A DNA stretch of 64,000 bases. It comes from Bacillus pumilus. GTDB taxonomy: Bacteria > Bacillota > Bacilli > Bacillales > Bacillaceae. The stretch lies in assembly GCF_009937765.1 (NCBI RefSeq), contig NZ_CP047089.1, positions 372,001 to 436,000 on the forward strand. Reading direction: 5' to 3'. Position numbers and translations under genes: made by a program. The notes under the pieces were generated by a model, which saw only the letters and a list, made by a program, of their open reading frames with translations, made no database searches and was not told the origin of the DNA. Shown here piece by piece: positions 50,331 through 59,516 of this stretch. Every line of letters starts with the position of its first letter. Within the stretch, counting starts at the first letter, position 1.

Positions 50331-51200
50331 ATGACAAACATTCAATTGATCGCAACGGATTTAGACGGAACGTTATTGAATAGTGAACACAAAGTGAGCC
50401 GGGAAAATGAGCAGGCATTAAAGGAAGCAGCGGCGAATGGAATGGAAGTTGTCGTTTCTACAGGAAGAGCGTATTTTGATGTGAGGTCTATTTTTGATGA
50501 GCTTGGGATGAATACATGGGTGATTAGTGCCAATGGAGCTGTGATTCATGATCCGACTGGGCAAGTATATCATTCAGCTGCTTTACAAGAAGAAAAGGCC
50601 AAACGCATATTATCATGGCTTGAAGAACGTGGTTATTACTATGAAGTTTTTACAAACGAGGCCATTTTCACACCGAATCGTGGTAGAGAGCTTCTGGCGA
50701 TTGAAATGGACCGCTTAAAAAGTGCAAATCCAGAAACGGACCTGAGTGTTTTAAAACAAGCGGCAGAAGTTCAATACAGTCAGTCAGGTTTTTCTTATAT
50801 TGATACATATAAAGAGTTGTTTCGTGAGGATCGGAAGCTTTCATTCTACAACATCTTAGGTTTCTCTTTCTTTGAAGACAGATTGAAGGCAGGGTGGGAT
50901 CAGTTTGGTGATGATGCAAGTGTCACAATGGTCAGTTCAGCCGATCATAACTTTGAAATTGGTGCAAAGGACGCTTCTAAAGGCCAAGCATTAACAAGGT
51001 TGGCAGAACGTCTTGGTATTCCTTTAAGCCAGACAGCGGCTGTAGGAGATAGTTTAAATGACGAATCGATGCTTCGAGCAGCTGGTGTTGGGGTTGCGAT
51101 GGGCAATGCGAGACAGGATATAAAAGAAATCGCTGATCATGTCACGTTAACAAATGATGAACATGGTGTGGCGCATATGATTCGACACCTTTTGAAATAG
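50331..51200 (+). CDS. ywpJ: HAD-superfamily phosphatase of the Cof type (YwpJ)
   Basis: A 289-residue Cof/IIB HAD phosphatase. Motif I with the nucleophile is ATDLDGTLLN near residue 8, motif II is VSTGRAYFD near 43, and motif III/IV is AVGDSLNDESMLRAAGVGVAMGNA near 240. Such enzymes act on phosphosugars or other small phosphates. The ribosome site AAAAGGAGAGAAAG precedes the ATG. In B. subtilis it follows glcR; here glcR and ssbB are not upstream. Confidence 0.88.
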   Translation: MTNIQLIATDLDGTLLNSEHKVSRENEQALKEAAANGMEVVVSTGRAYFDVRSIFDELGMNTWVISANGAVIHDPTGQVYHSAALQEEKAKRILSWLEERGYYYEVFTNEAIFTPNRGRELLAIEMDRLKSANPETDLSVLKQAAEVQYSQSGFSYIDTYKELFREDRKLSFYNILGFSFFEDRLKAGWDQFGDDASVTMVSSADHNFEIGAKDASKGQALTRLAERLGIPLSQTAAVGDSLNDESMLRAAGVGVAMGNARQDIKEIADHVTLTNDEHGVAHMIRHLLK

Positions 51201-51275
51201 ATGCATCAGATGTCGTTGTATAAATCACATAGGATAAAGCGCATTCTACAAAAGAGGAATTCAGAACTACTTCTA

Positions 51276-51304
51276 TTTACACATGATGTGGAACATCATA
51301 TAAT
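51276..51304 (+). promoter_or_regulatory. ytvA promoter with a perfect operator-like palindrome in its spacer
   Basis: TTTACA (51276-51281) and TATAAT (51299-51304) are 17 bases apart, a near-ideal sigma-A promoter. The spacer is occupied by ATGATGT-GGA-ACATCAT (51283-51299), a perfect seven-base inverted repeat. A repressor bound there would block RNA polymerase. Confidence 0.75.
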
Positions 51305-51353
51305 TTAATTATGAACATAACCCGCTTGTAAGGAAATTAAGGAGAGTAAACGA

Positions 51354-52142
51354 ATGGCGCTGGAATCTTATAAGTCCGAAAATCTGCATTTAATCAAGGA
51401 AGCCTTAGACTATACTCAGGTTGGCCTGACGGTGACGGACCCGTCTTTACCTGATAATCCTTTAATATATGTGAACAAGGGCTTTTTAGATATGACAGGC
51501 TATCAAGAACCCGAAGTATTGGGGAAGAATTGTCGTTTCCTTCAAGGAAATGAAACAGAGCAAATTGCTCTCCAACAAATTAGAACAGCTATTGAGAACA
51601 AAGAGGCTGTCACTGTTCAGCTGAAAAATTATAAAAAATCTGGACAGATGTTTTGGAATGAGTTAAGTGTAGCTCCTCTTTGGATTGACGAAAATGAAGG
51701 GAAACGTCTTTATTTCGTAGGTCTGCAAAAGGATGTCACGAAAGAGAAGGAACAGCAGGAGCTTCTTGAGCAATCAATTGATGAAGTGCTGAACATTTCT
51801 GTTCCAATTGTTCCTGTGAAAGATGGCATTTCTGTGTTACCGATCATTGGTACGTTAACAGCGCCAAGATTTGATAAGATTATCTCTACAGTCTCCACCT
51901 ATATCTCTCAATCTAAGGACGATTATTTTATTGTCGATCTGTCAGGTTTATTAGAAGTCGATTCATTTGTAGCAGATGCGATTTTTAAGCTGAACGATTT
52001 GATTTTAATGACAGGTACGGAACTCATCGTGACAGGGATTAAACCGAATCTAGCGATGAAAATGGGAGAAATGAGAGAAGATTTCCGTGAATTGAATACG
52101 TATATGAACGTGAAATCTGCATTGAAAAAACTGCACATTTAA
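51354..52142 (+). CDS. ytvA: Blue-light photoreceptor YtvA (LOV-STAS)
   Basis: A 262-residue flavin photoreceptor that feeds light signals into the stressosome and sigma-B. The LOV domain (about residues 10-125) has the adduct-forming cysteine in GKNCRFLQG near residue 62. The FMN-contacting NPLIYVNKGFLDMTGY comes before it. A J-alpha linker (about 127-147) and a C-terminal STAS domain (about 150-260) follow. In B. subtilis the gene is at a different chromosomal place. The ribosome site is AAGGAGAGT. Confidence 0.93.
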   Translation: MALESYKSENLHLIKEALDYTQVGLTVTDPSLPDNPLIYVNKGFLDMTGYQEPEVLGKNCRFLQGNETEQIALQQIRTAIENKEAVTVQLKNYKKSGQMFWNELSVAPLWIDENEGKRLYFVGLQKDVTKEKEQQELLEQSIDEVLNISVPIVPVKDGISVLPIIGTLTAPRFDKIISTVSTYISQSKDDYFIVDLSGLLEVDSFVADAIFKLNDLILMTGTELIVTGIKPNLAMKMGEMREDFRELNTYMNVKSALKKLHI

Positions 52143-52161
52143 CCTATGTTCATATGAAATG

Positions 52162-52206
52162 AAAAAAGAGGACTTTTCATCATGTTTGAGAAAAGTCCTC
52201 TTTTTG
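52162..52206. terminator. Bidirectional terminator between ytvA and ywqA
   Basis: AAAAAAGAGGACTTTTC and GAAAAGTCCTCTTTTT form a stem of more than 15 pairs; both strands end in U-runs. Confidence 0.85.
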
Positions 52207-52212
52207 CTTGGA

Positions 52213-54993
52213 TTAAGATGATTGAGCGGCGGCACTTAATGTGAATAAATCCTCTAGTTCGTTTGTTGATAGCTCTGTAATCCAGCTTTCACTTTGGATA
52301 ATTTGATCATTTAACGTTTGTTTTGTTTCGAGCATCTGATCGATTTTTTCCTCGATCGTGCCTGTTGTGATCATCTTATGAACGTGAACGAATCGTTTTT
52401 GTCCGATCCGATAAGCTCGGTCGGTCGCTTGGTTTTCCACAGCGGGATTCCACCATCTGTCGTAGTGAATGACATGGTTTGCGGCGGTTAGGTTAAGTCC
52501 AGTTCCTCCTGCTTTTAAAGAGAGAATTAAGATGTTAAATTCTTTCTTCTGGAAGCGGTCCACCATTTTATCTCGCTCCTGTTTGGACAGACTGCCATTT
52601 AAAAATTGAACGGGTTCGCCAAACATCTTTTCCGCCAGCTGCTTGATCATGTTCCCCATTCCAATATACTGCGTAAAGATGAGGCAGCTTTCGCCTTGCT
52701 CATGTATTGCTTTTAACAGCTCTGCGAGTTTATCCATTTTTAATGAACGTTTCAGCAGTTTCACATCGGTTCCACTCTCTTTTAAATAGAGTGCTGGGTG
52801 ATCACAAATCTGTTTGAGTCTGCCTAGCATACTTAAAATAATGGCTTTCCGCTGCATTCCTGTTAACGAAGCCATGTGTTCGAATGTATCTTTCACGAGC
52901 TGTTCATATAAAGAAGCCTGCTCGGCGGAGAGCGGAATGAATTCTTTTTCTTCGAGTTTCTCAGGCAAGTTCAGGGCGACCTCTTCATCTTGCTTTGTTC
53001 GTCTTAATAGGAAAGGTTTAATCAGCTGCTGCAGCTGTTCAATTCTTTTTTCTTCACGGTCTTTTTCGATCGGCAGAACGAATTTCTTATGAAAGCTTGT
53101 CAAGCTGCCAAGATACCCTTTGTTGACGAAGTCAAAAATGGACCAAAGCTCTGTTAAACGGTTTTCCATAGGTGTCCCGCTAAGGGCAATGTGATGCTGT
53201 CCTTTGAGCTGTCTGATCGCTCTCGATTGTTTCGTATGGGCATTCTTAATGTTTTGAGCTTCGTCTAAACAAATCGTATCCCACTTTGCTGATGTTAATT
53301 CATCACGATCAGAATGTGAGAGTCCATAAGACGTCAGGACAATATCTGTTGACTCGTATGCCTTTGTAAAGTGTTCCCCTTGAGGACGCGATGGCCCGTA
53401 ATGCAAGGCAACATTCAAATGTGGTGCGAAGGTTTCAAGCTCTCGTTGCCAGTTTCCTAAAACAGAGGTCGGCGCAATGATGAGAGATGGAGCGGCATTT
53501 GACTCCTGCTCCTTCAAATATGTGAAATATGCAATCATTTGAATTGTTTTCCCAAGCCCCATATCGTCTGCTAAACAAGCTCCAAATCCATGAGACCTTA
53601 AGAATAACAGCCAGTTGACACCATGCTGCTGATACGGCCTGAGTGTGCCTTTAAAGGAATCACTCATTTCGTAGGAAGGCAGCTCATGCGTATCATTTAA
53701 CTGATGGACAAGTCCTCTTAATTGAGACGAAAGTTCAAATTGAATATGTGCAAATGCTGAGCTGTCTAGCAGCTCTGGAATCGATTCAGAAGATGCTTCT
53801 TGATCTGCCAGTTCGCGTGACAAAATATCAGACATGTGCAGCCCTTCATTTTCGGCACGCTCCATCCATTTTTTCATTTGCTGGATGAAGGTTGGATCGA
53901 TTTTGATCCATTGTCCACGAATATTGACAAGACGTCGTTTACTTTGGACAAGCTCGTTGAACTCATCTTCTGTCAGCTCGATGCCGTTTGTAGCAAAGCG
54001 CCAATTAAAATCCATCAACGCATCCATTCCGACATGCGACTCGCCTCTTGGGGTAGAGGAAATCCTTGCTTTTAGCATCATGGTGCTTTCTTTGACAATT
54101 TGCCACCACGATGGGAGTAGAATCTCAATTCCCATATTCACAAGGGTTTCACTTGCTTCTGATAGGAAAAGCCAAGCTTCGTCTTCTGACATGAGTGTGG
54201 TGCCAGATGTGAAAGAGAGCCAAGGCACAATTTGACCGAATCGCTCCAGCTCTCTGGAGATTTTATCTTGATACGGATGCCAAGATCTTTTTAATGAACG
54301 GATGCCTTCAAAAAAGTGAAGATCACTGTTTTTCTTATCACGCAGAAACAATTCGATCTTCCAATCGTCTCCGTCGAAATCAGGTTCATTTAAACGCAAG
54401 CCGACAGTGAAAGGTGTGTCGTCATCAATCCAGCCAATCGTTTCCAAGAAATCCTGCTCATCTAAAAAATGTCCTTGGAAGGATGAGAGCGCAGGCGATT
54501 GTTCTGTCATGCGGTTCCATTTGTGCTGTAATGCATCATCATATTGAATGTAATCCTGTACAGCAAAGGAGAACCATTCAGCCGTATAGCCATCTAATAG
54601 TCCTTCTTTGTCTTTAAAACGTAGTACACCTTTTGTCCACGCCTCGTAATCCGGAATAAAATCTTCATCCTCAATGAATTCATAAATGGTGGAGGCTGTC
54701 TTCATCAGTGGTTCCGTTTCCTTGGTTAGTGTCACATGACTAAAGGTATTAAATGAATTTTTTCCTAGTAGTTCAACGGTCATCCAAGGGCTTAGCAGGA
54801 AGGCAGGTGTGCCAATAAAGCTCACATCTTCTAAAAATGTTCCGTAAAAAGACGATTCGTGCCATTGGAAAAGCTGCCTCTTCATTTCATTAAGCGGAAC
54901 AGGGTGTCCGTCCTCTGCTTGCGCTGAAATGGTGAAAGAGAAATCTTCTGTTTGTTCTGCATGAATGACAATTTGTTTATGGCGTGTCATCAA
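52213..54993 (-). CDS. ywqA: SNF2-family helicase YwqA
   Basis: A 926-residue SWI2/SNF2 ATPase. The N-terminal half is a bacterial SNF2-associated region; the ATPase core begins near residue 455. Motifs seen are Walker A DDMGLGKTIQM, the Walker B box CLDEAQNI, ALSGTPMENRLTELW, and in the second lobe LSLKAGGTGLNLTAANHVIHYDRWWNPAVENQATDRAYRIGQ, cited as landmark at about residues 830-870. Probably moves along duplex DNA. Its start overlaps the ywqB stop by 17 bases, so both are translated from one message. Confidence 0.92.
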   Translation of the reverse strand: MMTRHKQIVIHAEQTEDFSFTISAQAEDGHPVPLNEMKRQLFQWHESSFYGTFLEDVSFIGTPAFLLSPWMTVELLGKNSFNTFSHVTLTKETEPLMKTASTIYEFIEDEDFIPDYEAWTKGVLRFKDKEGLLDGYTAEWFSFAVQDYIQYDDALQHKWNRMTEQSPALSSFQGHFLDEQDFLETIGWIDDDTPFTVGLRLNEPDFDGDDWKIELFLRDKKNSDLHFFEGIRSLKRSWHPYQDKISRELERFGQIVPWLSFTSGTTLMSEDEAWLFLSEASETLVNMGIEILLPSWWQIVKESTMMLKARISSTPRGESHVGMDALMDFNWRFATNGIELTEDEFNELVQSKRRLVNIRGQWIKIDPTFIQQMKKWMERAENEGLHMSDILSRELADQEASSESIPELLDSSAFAHIQFELSSQLRGLVHQLNDTHELPSYEMSDSFKGTLRPYQQHGVNWLLFLRSHGFGACLADDMGLGKTIQMIAYFTYLKEQESNAAPSLIIAPTSVLGNWQRELETFAPHLNVALHYGPSRPQGEHFTKAYESTDIVLTSYGLSHSDRDELTSAKWDTICLDEAQNIKNAHTKQSRAIRQLKGQHHIALSGTPMENRLTELWSIFDFVNKGYLGSLTSFHKKFVLPIEKDREEKRIEQLQQLIKPFLLRRTKQDEEVALNLPEKLEEKEFIPLSAEQASLYEQLVKDTFEHMASLTGMQRKAIILSMLGRLKQICDHPALYLKESGTDVKLLKRSLKMDKLAELLKAIHEQGESCLIFTQYIGMGNMIKQLAEKMFGEPVQFLNGSLSKQERDKMVDRFQKKEFNILILSLKAGGTGLNLTAANHVIHYDRWWNPAVENQATDRAYRIGQKRFVHVHKMITTGTIEEKIDQMLETKQTLNDQIIQSESWITELSTNELEDLFTLSAAAQSS

Positions 54994-56584
54994 TTAATTT
55001 TCCTTTCTTCATTTCCTCTTGGAACGCACGCAGCCGTTTCGTTGAATCTTGTAGCTGCTTTACATATCTTTCCCAAATCGTAGTTTTTTTCGTTTTATGA
55101 TAAAGCGTGCGCAGTTTTTTTAGCATTTTCACAGATTCTCGGTATGCACTTCGATTTTTTTGATCGAGAAGCTGTGAGATTTCACGGTGATACGATGGAA
55201 TGAGCGCCTCAGGTTCCTCTTTTGCAATTTGTTTGATCAGATCCTTCTCCAGTTCACTGATGGAGAAACCAACAAGGCTGTGAATCTCAATCCATTCTGC
55301 ATAACGCTGTTGTGCATATAAGAGCTGACTATATTCAGTAAACGCATAGGGCATGCAGATCTGGAGGTAGCGTTCATATAAATGATGATCCTTCGTCTGT
55401 TTAAAGTATGCGTCTAAATAGTAGAAGAAATCACTAACGGCTCCACGTAGTTCTCTGTAGGAAAGGTCGAGCTGACAATATTCCTCTAAAATATAGGTGA
55501 TCTCTTCATACCAGAGCTTGAGCCGCTTCCAGTCCTTGCGGTTTGTCAGATCCTTCAGCCAATTGAGCACATTTGGCAGCATATCTGCATTGAGCATTTT
55601 TAATTGCTGAAAGAGGTGATCGTCTTCTTTCAGTAAATAATCCATGTGCATCAATCCGATGGTACGTTCTACCGTTTTTTCTTGCTGCTGAGCGTTCTTT
55701 AGTAATTCTGTTTCTTTTTTTACCCATTTCCCTCTATTTAATATGGTGCCCCAAATCTCCATAAAGACCGCTACTCGTTCATGTTGAAAAGGTCCGTTTA
55801 TTTGAAGAAGTGTCCGAACGGCAGTTGGTGTGTTTTCAAGAAACGGATCGAGGGAAAAGGAAAGGGCGTATGTCTTCAAGTGATCCACTGAATCAAAAAT
55901 GGTGTTCATGAGCTGTTCGACATATGGATTCATGGAATAATAGTCCTTCTCGGCATCAAGCTGGCCAAGATCGATTAATTCATAAATCCTTAACCACACA
56001 TCGATTGACGTATGAATCGCATACAAACTCTTGAATTCAGGTGAATGAGGTGCGTGTTTTTTTAGGATCGATAAATAGCCGTAATACAAATGCTGCGGTG
56101 TTTGCTGGTGCTTTGGTGTCCGTTTCAGCCAGAGGTTAAATTCCTCTTGGAAAAAATTCAACCAGCTTTGAAGTGATTGTTCGTCTGGGCGCTTCACTTG
56201 GAAGTGCTGGCGAATTAATTCTTTGCTGCGTTGTAATTCATCCTTTTCTGACCAATTTTCTGTAAATCCGGTCACACTCTCTACTTGAGCGTATAGCGAA
56301 AAGAAGACAGCGAGAATGTGTTTACAAAGTCCATCTGCTGGACATGAGCAGCTGCTTCTCACAGGAAACAATACATGAAAGTGGACTCTGGCTGCCACGA
56401 CATCATGTACATAAGCTGACCATTCCGTATCAGATTCTTGCTTGAGACGATATACACTGTCCTGTCTATAAGTAATCAATGCTTTTTTGATGAGTTGTTT
56501 GTTTTCATCTGTTGCAGGAAGAAGTTCTTTGATTTGTTCTGCTGTTTGCTTGAGTTCTTCTTCGTTGATGTTGTGCTGAAGCAT
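54977..56584 (-). CDS. ywqB: SWIM zinc-finger protein YwqB
   Basis: A 535-residue protein with an N-terminal SWIM zinc finger: CSCPADGLCKH (CXCXnCXH) near residue 76. The rest is predicted helical and rich in aromatic and charged residues without a recognised domain. SWIM proteins commonly pair with SNF2 helicases, as here with ywqA. The ATG at 56584 follows AGGAGCGGATCAA; an ATG 11 codons upstream lies before that site. The function is unknown. Confidence 0.87.
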   Translation of the reverse strand: MLQHNINEEELKQTAEQIKELLPATDENKQLIKKALITYRQDSVYRLKQESDTEWSAYVHDVVAARVHFHVLFPVRSSCSCPADGLCKHILAVFFSLYAQVESVTGFTENWSEKDELQRSKELIRQHFQVKRPDEQSLQSWLNFFQEEFNLWLKRTPKHQQTPQHLYYGYLSILKKHAPHSPEFKSLYAIHTSIDVWLRIYELIDLGQLDAEKDYYSMNPYVEQLMNTIFDSVDHLKTYALSFSLDPFLENTPTAVRTLLQINGPFQHERVAVFMEIWGTILNRGKWVKKETELLKNAQQQEKTVERTIGLMHMDYLLKEDDHLFQQLKMLNADMLPNVLNWLKDLTNRKDWKRLKLWYEEITYILEEYCQLDLSYRELRGAVSDFFYYLDAYFKQTKDHHLYERYLQICMPYAFTEYSQLLYAQQRYAEWIEIHSLVGFSISELEKDLIKQIAKEEPEALIPSYHREISQLLDQKNRSAYRESVKMLKKLRTLYHKTKKTTIWERYVKQLQDSTKRLRAFQEEMKKGKLIDDTP

Positions 56585-56770
56585 TTGATCCGCTCCTAAC
56601 CAAGTAAAAGATTCCAATTCTTTTATTATAGCTCAATGGTGATTTATAAAAAAGTTTTTCATGAAAATGGTCATAAATTTCAAAAGCTGTCGAATGATGT
56701 ATTAGAGTATTGCATAAACCAACCTTACAGCATATAATAATGAAATTAGTGGAATCGAAAGGATACAGAC

Positions 56771-56914
56771 ATGGATAATAAGGGTTTGAATCAAGAAGAG
56801 TTTTTAAAAATTTTGATGTACGCTCATGATATTGGTGAGAATTCAAATGATGTCACAACAAAAGAAATGCTTGAAAATCTGATTGCTCATATTCGAAATG
56901 GTCTTGTTTCATAA
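56771..56914 (+). CDS. Small conserved-looking protein of 47 residues (YwzD-like)
   Basis: Read directly from the sequence: ATG at 56771, stop TAA at 56912. The product begins MDNKGLNQEEFLKILMYAHD and ends AHIRNGLVS. It is helical and acidic, without membrane segment. The ribosome site AAAGGATA precedes the ATG and a strong terminator follows within ten bases, which supports a real gene. Position suggests the B. subtilis ywzD gene, but I am unsure of the match. Confidence 0.65.
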   Translation: MDNKGLNQEEFLKILMYAHDIGENSNDVTTKEMLENLIAHIRNGLVS

Positions 56915-56920
56915 AAGTAA

Positions 56921-56949
56921 CCCCCTGCTAGTGATGGCAGGGGGTTTTT
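56921..56949 (+). terminator. Intrinsic terminator after the 47-residue gene
   Basis: CCCCCTGC and GCAGGGGG form a perfect eight-pair stem followed by TTTTT. Confidence 0.88.
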
Positions 56950-57030
56950 GTATGCTTTTATGAATGGAACGAAAGCTCTCAGCATACGATGTCTTTACAA
57001 GTATAAGGCGTATAGGGAGCTGATGGTGTC

Positions 57031-58350
57031 ATGAATATAGCCATTGCAGGCTGTGGATATGTGGGACTGGTCACAGGTGTGTGTTTAGCGGAGGCAGGGC
57101 ACAATGTGGCGTGTATTGATATTGACCGGAGAAAGATCATGCAACTGAAACAGGGACGTCCACCAATGTATGAGCCAGGATTAAAAGAACTGCTGAAACG
57201 CAATCTTGCGCAAGGACGAATTCAATTTCACATAAATGGAGAGGTAGCCTACCCGCAGGCTGATGTGTTAATGATTGCGGTTGGTACCCCGCAGCAAGCA
57301 GATGGCCAAGCTGATTTACAATATGTGCTTCAAGCCGCAAAGGAGATCGGTACAAAAGCAAAATCAGGTGCGGTTCTTGTGGTGAAAAGTACAGTGCCTG
57401 TTGGAACAGGTGATCAAATCGAACAGATGATACATCAAGAATTAGGACGGAAAGAGCCATTATCAATTGCATCTAACCCAGAGTTTTTACGAGAAGGCTC
57501 TGCCATTTCAGATACATTGAGGGCAGATCGGCTTGTGATTGGGGCTGAAACAAAAGCGGTATTAGACCGGCTCGAGGAGATGTATGCTGATTTCCACTTG
57601 CCAGTAGTCAAGACAGACCGAAAAAGTGCAGAAATGATCAAGTATGCATCAAACGCTTTTCTTGCGACCAAAATCAGCTTCATGAATGAGATCGCCTCTA
57701 TTTGTGAGAAAACAGGTGCTGATGTGGAATGGGTGGCGCAGGGAATGGGGCTCGATCAACGGATCGGTTCTTCGTTTCTCAAGGCGGGGATTGGCTACGG
57801 AGGTTCTTGTTTCCCAAAGGATACAAATGCACTTGTCCAAATCGCAGGGCATGTGTCGCATGATTTTGAGCTACTAAAGGCTGTTATCAAAGTAAACAAT
57901 GAGCAGCGAGCCGGTTTTATCAGAAGTATTCAAGAGAGACTGGGGGCAAATCTTGAAGGGAAGCGAATTGCACTGCTTGGTCTTGCTTTTAAACCGAATA
58001 CAGACGATATGAGGGAGGCGCCATCTGTTCCAATAGCTCATGAACTCCATCAATTAGGCGCGGAGCTTGTGGCGTATGATCCTGTTGCCTCACGCCATGC
58101 CGCTCGTGAATTACCGGATCAAGTCGTGTTTGCTCATACGATTGAAGAAGCGATAAAGGATGTCCATGCAGTGTGTATATTAACAGAGTGGACAGAGATT
58201 CAGACGTTTCCTCTCAAGTCCTATAAGGAATGGATGAGACAGCCGCTTATTTTTGATGGACGAAACTGTCATACACTTGAAGCGGCAGAACAAGCAGGAG
58301 TCGAATATCATTCGATTGGGCGCAGACCAGTTTCTCCAATCTATATGTAA
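57031..58350 (+). CDS. ywqF: UDP-glucose 6-dehydrogenase (YwqF/TuaD type)
   Basis: Oxidises UDP-glucose to UDP-glucuronate with two NAD+, for acidic polysaccharides. The 439-residue protein has the NAD-binding GCGYVGLVTG at the N-terminus. The catalytic cysteine is in GYGGSCFPKDTNAL near residue 257, and the C-terminal UDP-binding domain begins near LGLAFKPNTDDMREAPS (about 313). In B. subtilis ywqF follows the tyrosine kinase genes ywqCD and phosphatase ywqE; these are absent here. Weak ribosome site (GGGAGCTGATGG). Confidence 0.92.
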   Translation: MNIAIAGCGYVGLVTGVCLAEAGHNVACIDIDRRKIMQLKQGRPPMYEPGLKELLKRNLAQGRIQFHINGEVAYPQADVLMIAVGTPQQADGQADLQYVLQAAKEIGTKAKSGAVLVVKSTVPVGTGDQIEQMIHQELGRKEPLSIASNPEFLREGSAISDTLRADRLVIGAETKAVLDRLEEMYADFHLPVVKTDRKSAEMIKYASNAFLATKISFMNEIASICEKTGADVEWVAQGMGLDQRIGSSFLKAGIGYGGSCFPKDTNALVQIAGHVSHDFELLKAVIKVNNEQRAGFIRSIQERLGANLEGKRIALLGLAFKPNTDDMREAPSVPIAHELHQLGAELVAYDPVASRHAARELPDQVVFAHTIEEAIKDVHAVCILTEWTEIQTFPLKSYKEWMRQPLIFDGRNCHTLEAAEQAGVEYHSIGRRPVSPIYM

Positions 58351-58353
58351 AAG

Positions 58354-58387
58354 AAAACCGATAACAGATCATGTTATCGGTTTTTTT
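58354..58387. terminator. Terminator between ywqF and the convergent chromate transporter genes
   Basis: AAAACCGATAACA and TGTTATCGGTTTTTTT form a 13-pair stem with a five-base loop. Confidence 0.88.
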
Positions 58388-58922
58388 AATGCGGTAGAAT
58401 GAATCCGCCATATAAAAAGGCAGCCACAATGAGAAAGGCGGGGTGCATTTTGTATTTAGTCATAAAGAAAAAGGAGATCGCAGCAATGGCAAGCGATTGC
58501 ATCCAGCCAATGGCTTTCACTGCATCTCCGCCAATTTCCCATGTTAATAAAAGCATCATCATCGCAATGACAGGCTGGACGGATAAGGTCATGCCTTTGA
58601 CGACAGGTGATTGGCGAAAACGGTCAATCAGCTTGAGCAATAGAATCAATCCAATGGCTGATGGCAGTACAGTTGCAAGCAGTGCCACAATAAAGCCTGG
58701 CCAGCCCATGACGTCATAGCCGACATATGCTGCGATTTTCGTCGCAATTGGTCCTGGAAGTGCATTGGCTAAAGCAAGCATATTGGAAAATCCTTCGTTC
58801 GTCATCCAATGAAAATGGTTGACGATTTCTTCATAATTCAGCGGAATTGATGCAGGTCCTCCGCCATATCCTAATAGATTGGACAAGAAGAATGCCCAGA
58901 ATAAAAAGAGAATCAGCATCAT
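58386..58922 (-). CDS. ywrA: Chromate transporter half YwrA
   Basis: A 178-residue half-size CHR-family protein with about five to six membrane helices. The family motif GYGGGPASIPL is near residue 18 and LALANALPGPIATKIAAYVGY near 50 (quoted in part as NALPGPIATK). It needs its partner YwrB to form a functional pair of opposite orientation. Its start overlaps the ywrB stop by four bases. The transported ion may be chromate or sulfate-like; some homologues transport neither with certainty. Confidence 0.88.
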   Translation of the reverse strand: MMLILFLFWAFFLSNLLGYGGGPASIPLNYEEIVNHFHWMTNEGFSNMLALANALPGPIATKIAAYVGYDVMGWPGFIVALLATVLPSAIGLILLLKLIDRFRQSPVVKGMTLSVQPVIAMMMLLLTWEIGGDAVKAIGWMQSLAIAAISFFFMTKYKMHPAFLIVAAFLYGGFILPH

Positions 58923-59509
58923 GAAGACACTCCTTTCTCTTTATTTGGTCGATTCCAGCGTTGTTTTAGTTTGAAATGAAATGCGCCATAGCATAAAAAG
59001 ATAATGACAATGATTCCTGGATGAATGGACAGGACCTGCAGCCCGATAAAGGCCAGAAGGAACAGAGCAATCCCGAAGATCATTCCGAAGCCTTTCAGCG
59101 TTTTTTGTCCAAACTCGTATGCCATGATCCCAAGTAGAACGGCAATGACTGGTGTCACAGCGCCAATCATATTTTGAATGATTTGTGAGGAGCTCAAGAC
59201 GCTGACAAGTGTGACGAGTGCCACCATGGCGAGACATGTCGGTAAAATATGGGCAGCTGTTGCGACGATTGCGCCGGATACGCCCTTCAATCGATAGCCA
59301 AGATAGGCTGACATTTTGGTCGCGATTGGACCTGGTAATGCATTGGCGATGGCGAGTGTTTCTCCAAATTCGTCATCATTGACCCATTGATATTTCACCA
59401 CCGCTTCATGGCGAATGAGTGGTATAACGGAAGGACCTCCGCCAAAACCGAGAATGCCGGTTCGCACCATAGCGATGATGAGTTCGATATATGATTGCAA
59501 GTGCTTCAA
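58919..59509 (-). CDS. ywrB: Chromate transporter half YwrB
   Basis: A 196-residue CHR half-protein, paralogous to the next gene, with GFGGGPSVIPLIRHE near residue 20 and NALPGPIATKMSAYLGY near 53. About six membrane helices. It follows the Lrp-type regulator gene by eight bases, so ywrC-ywrB-ywrA form one operon. Confidence 0.88.
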   Translation of the reverse strand: MKHLQSYIELIIAMVRTGILGFGGGPSVIPLIRHEAVVKYQWVNDDEFGETLAIANALPGPIATKMSAYLGYRLKGVSGAIVATAAHILPTCLAMVALVTLVSVLSSSQIIQNMIGAVTPVIAVLLGIMAYEFGQKTLKGFGMIFGIALFLLAFIGLQVLSIHPGIIVIIFLCYGAFHFKLKQRWNRPNKEKGVSS

Positions 59510-59516
59510 CTCCTGT

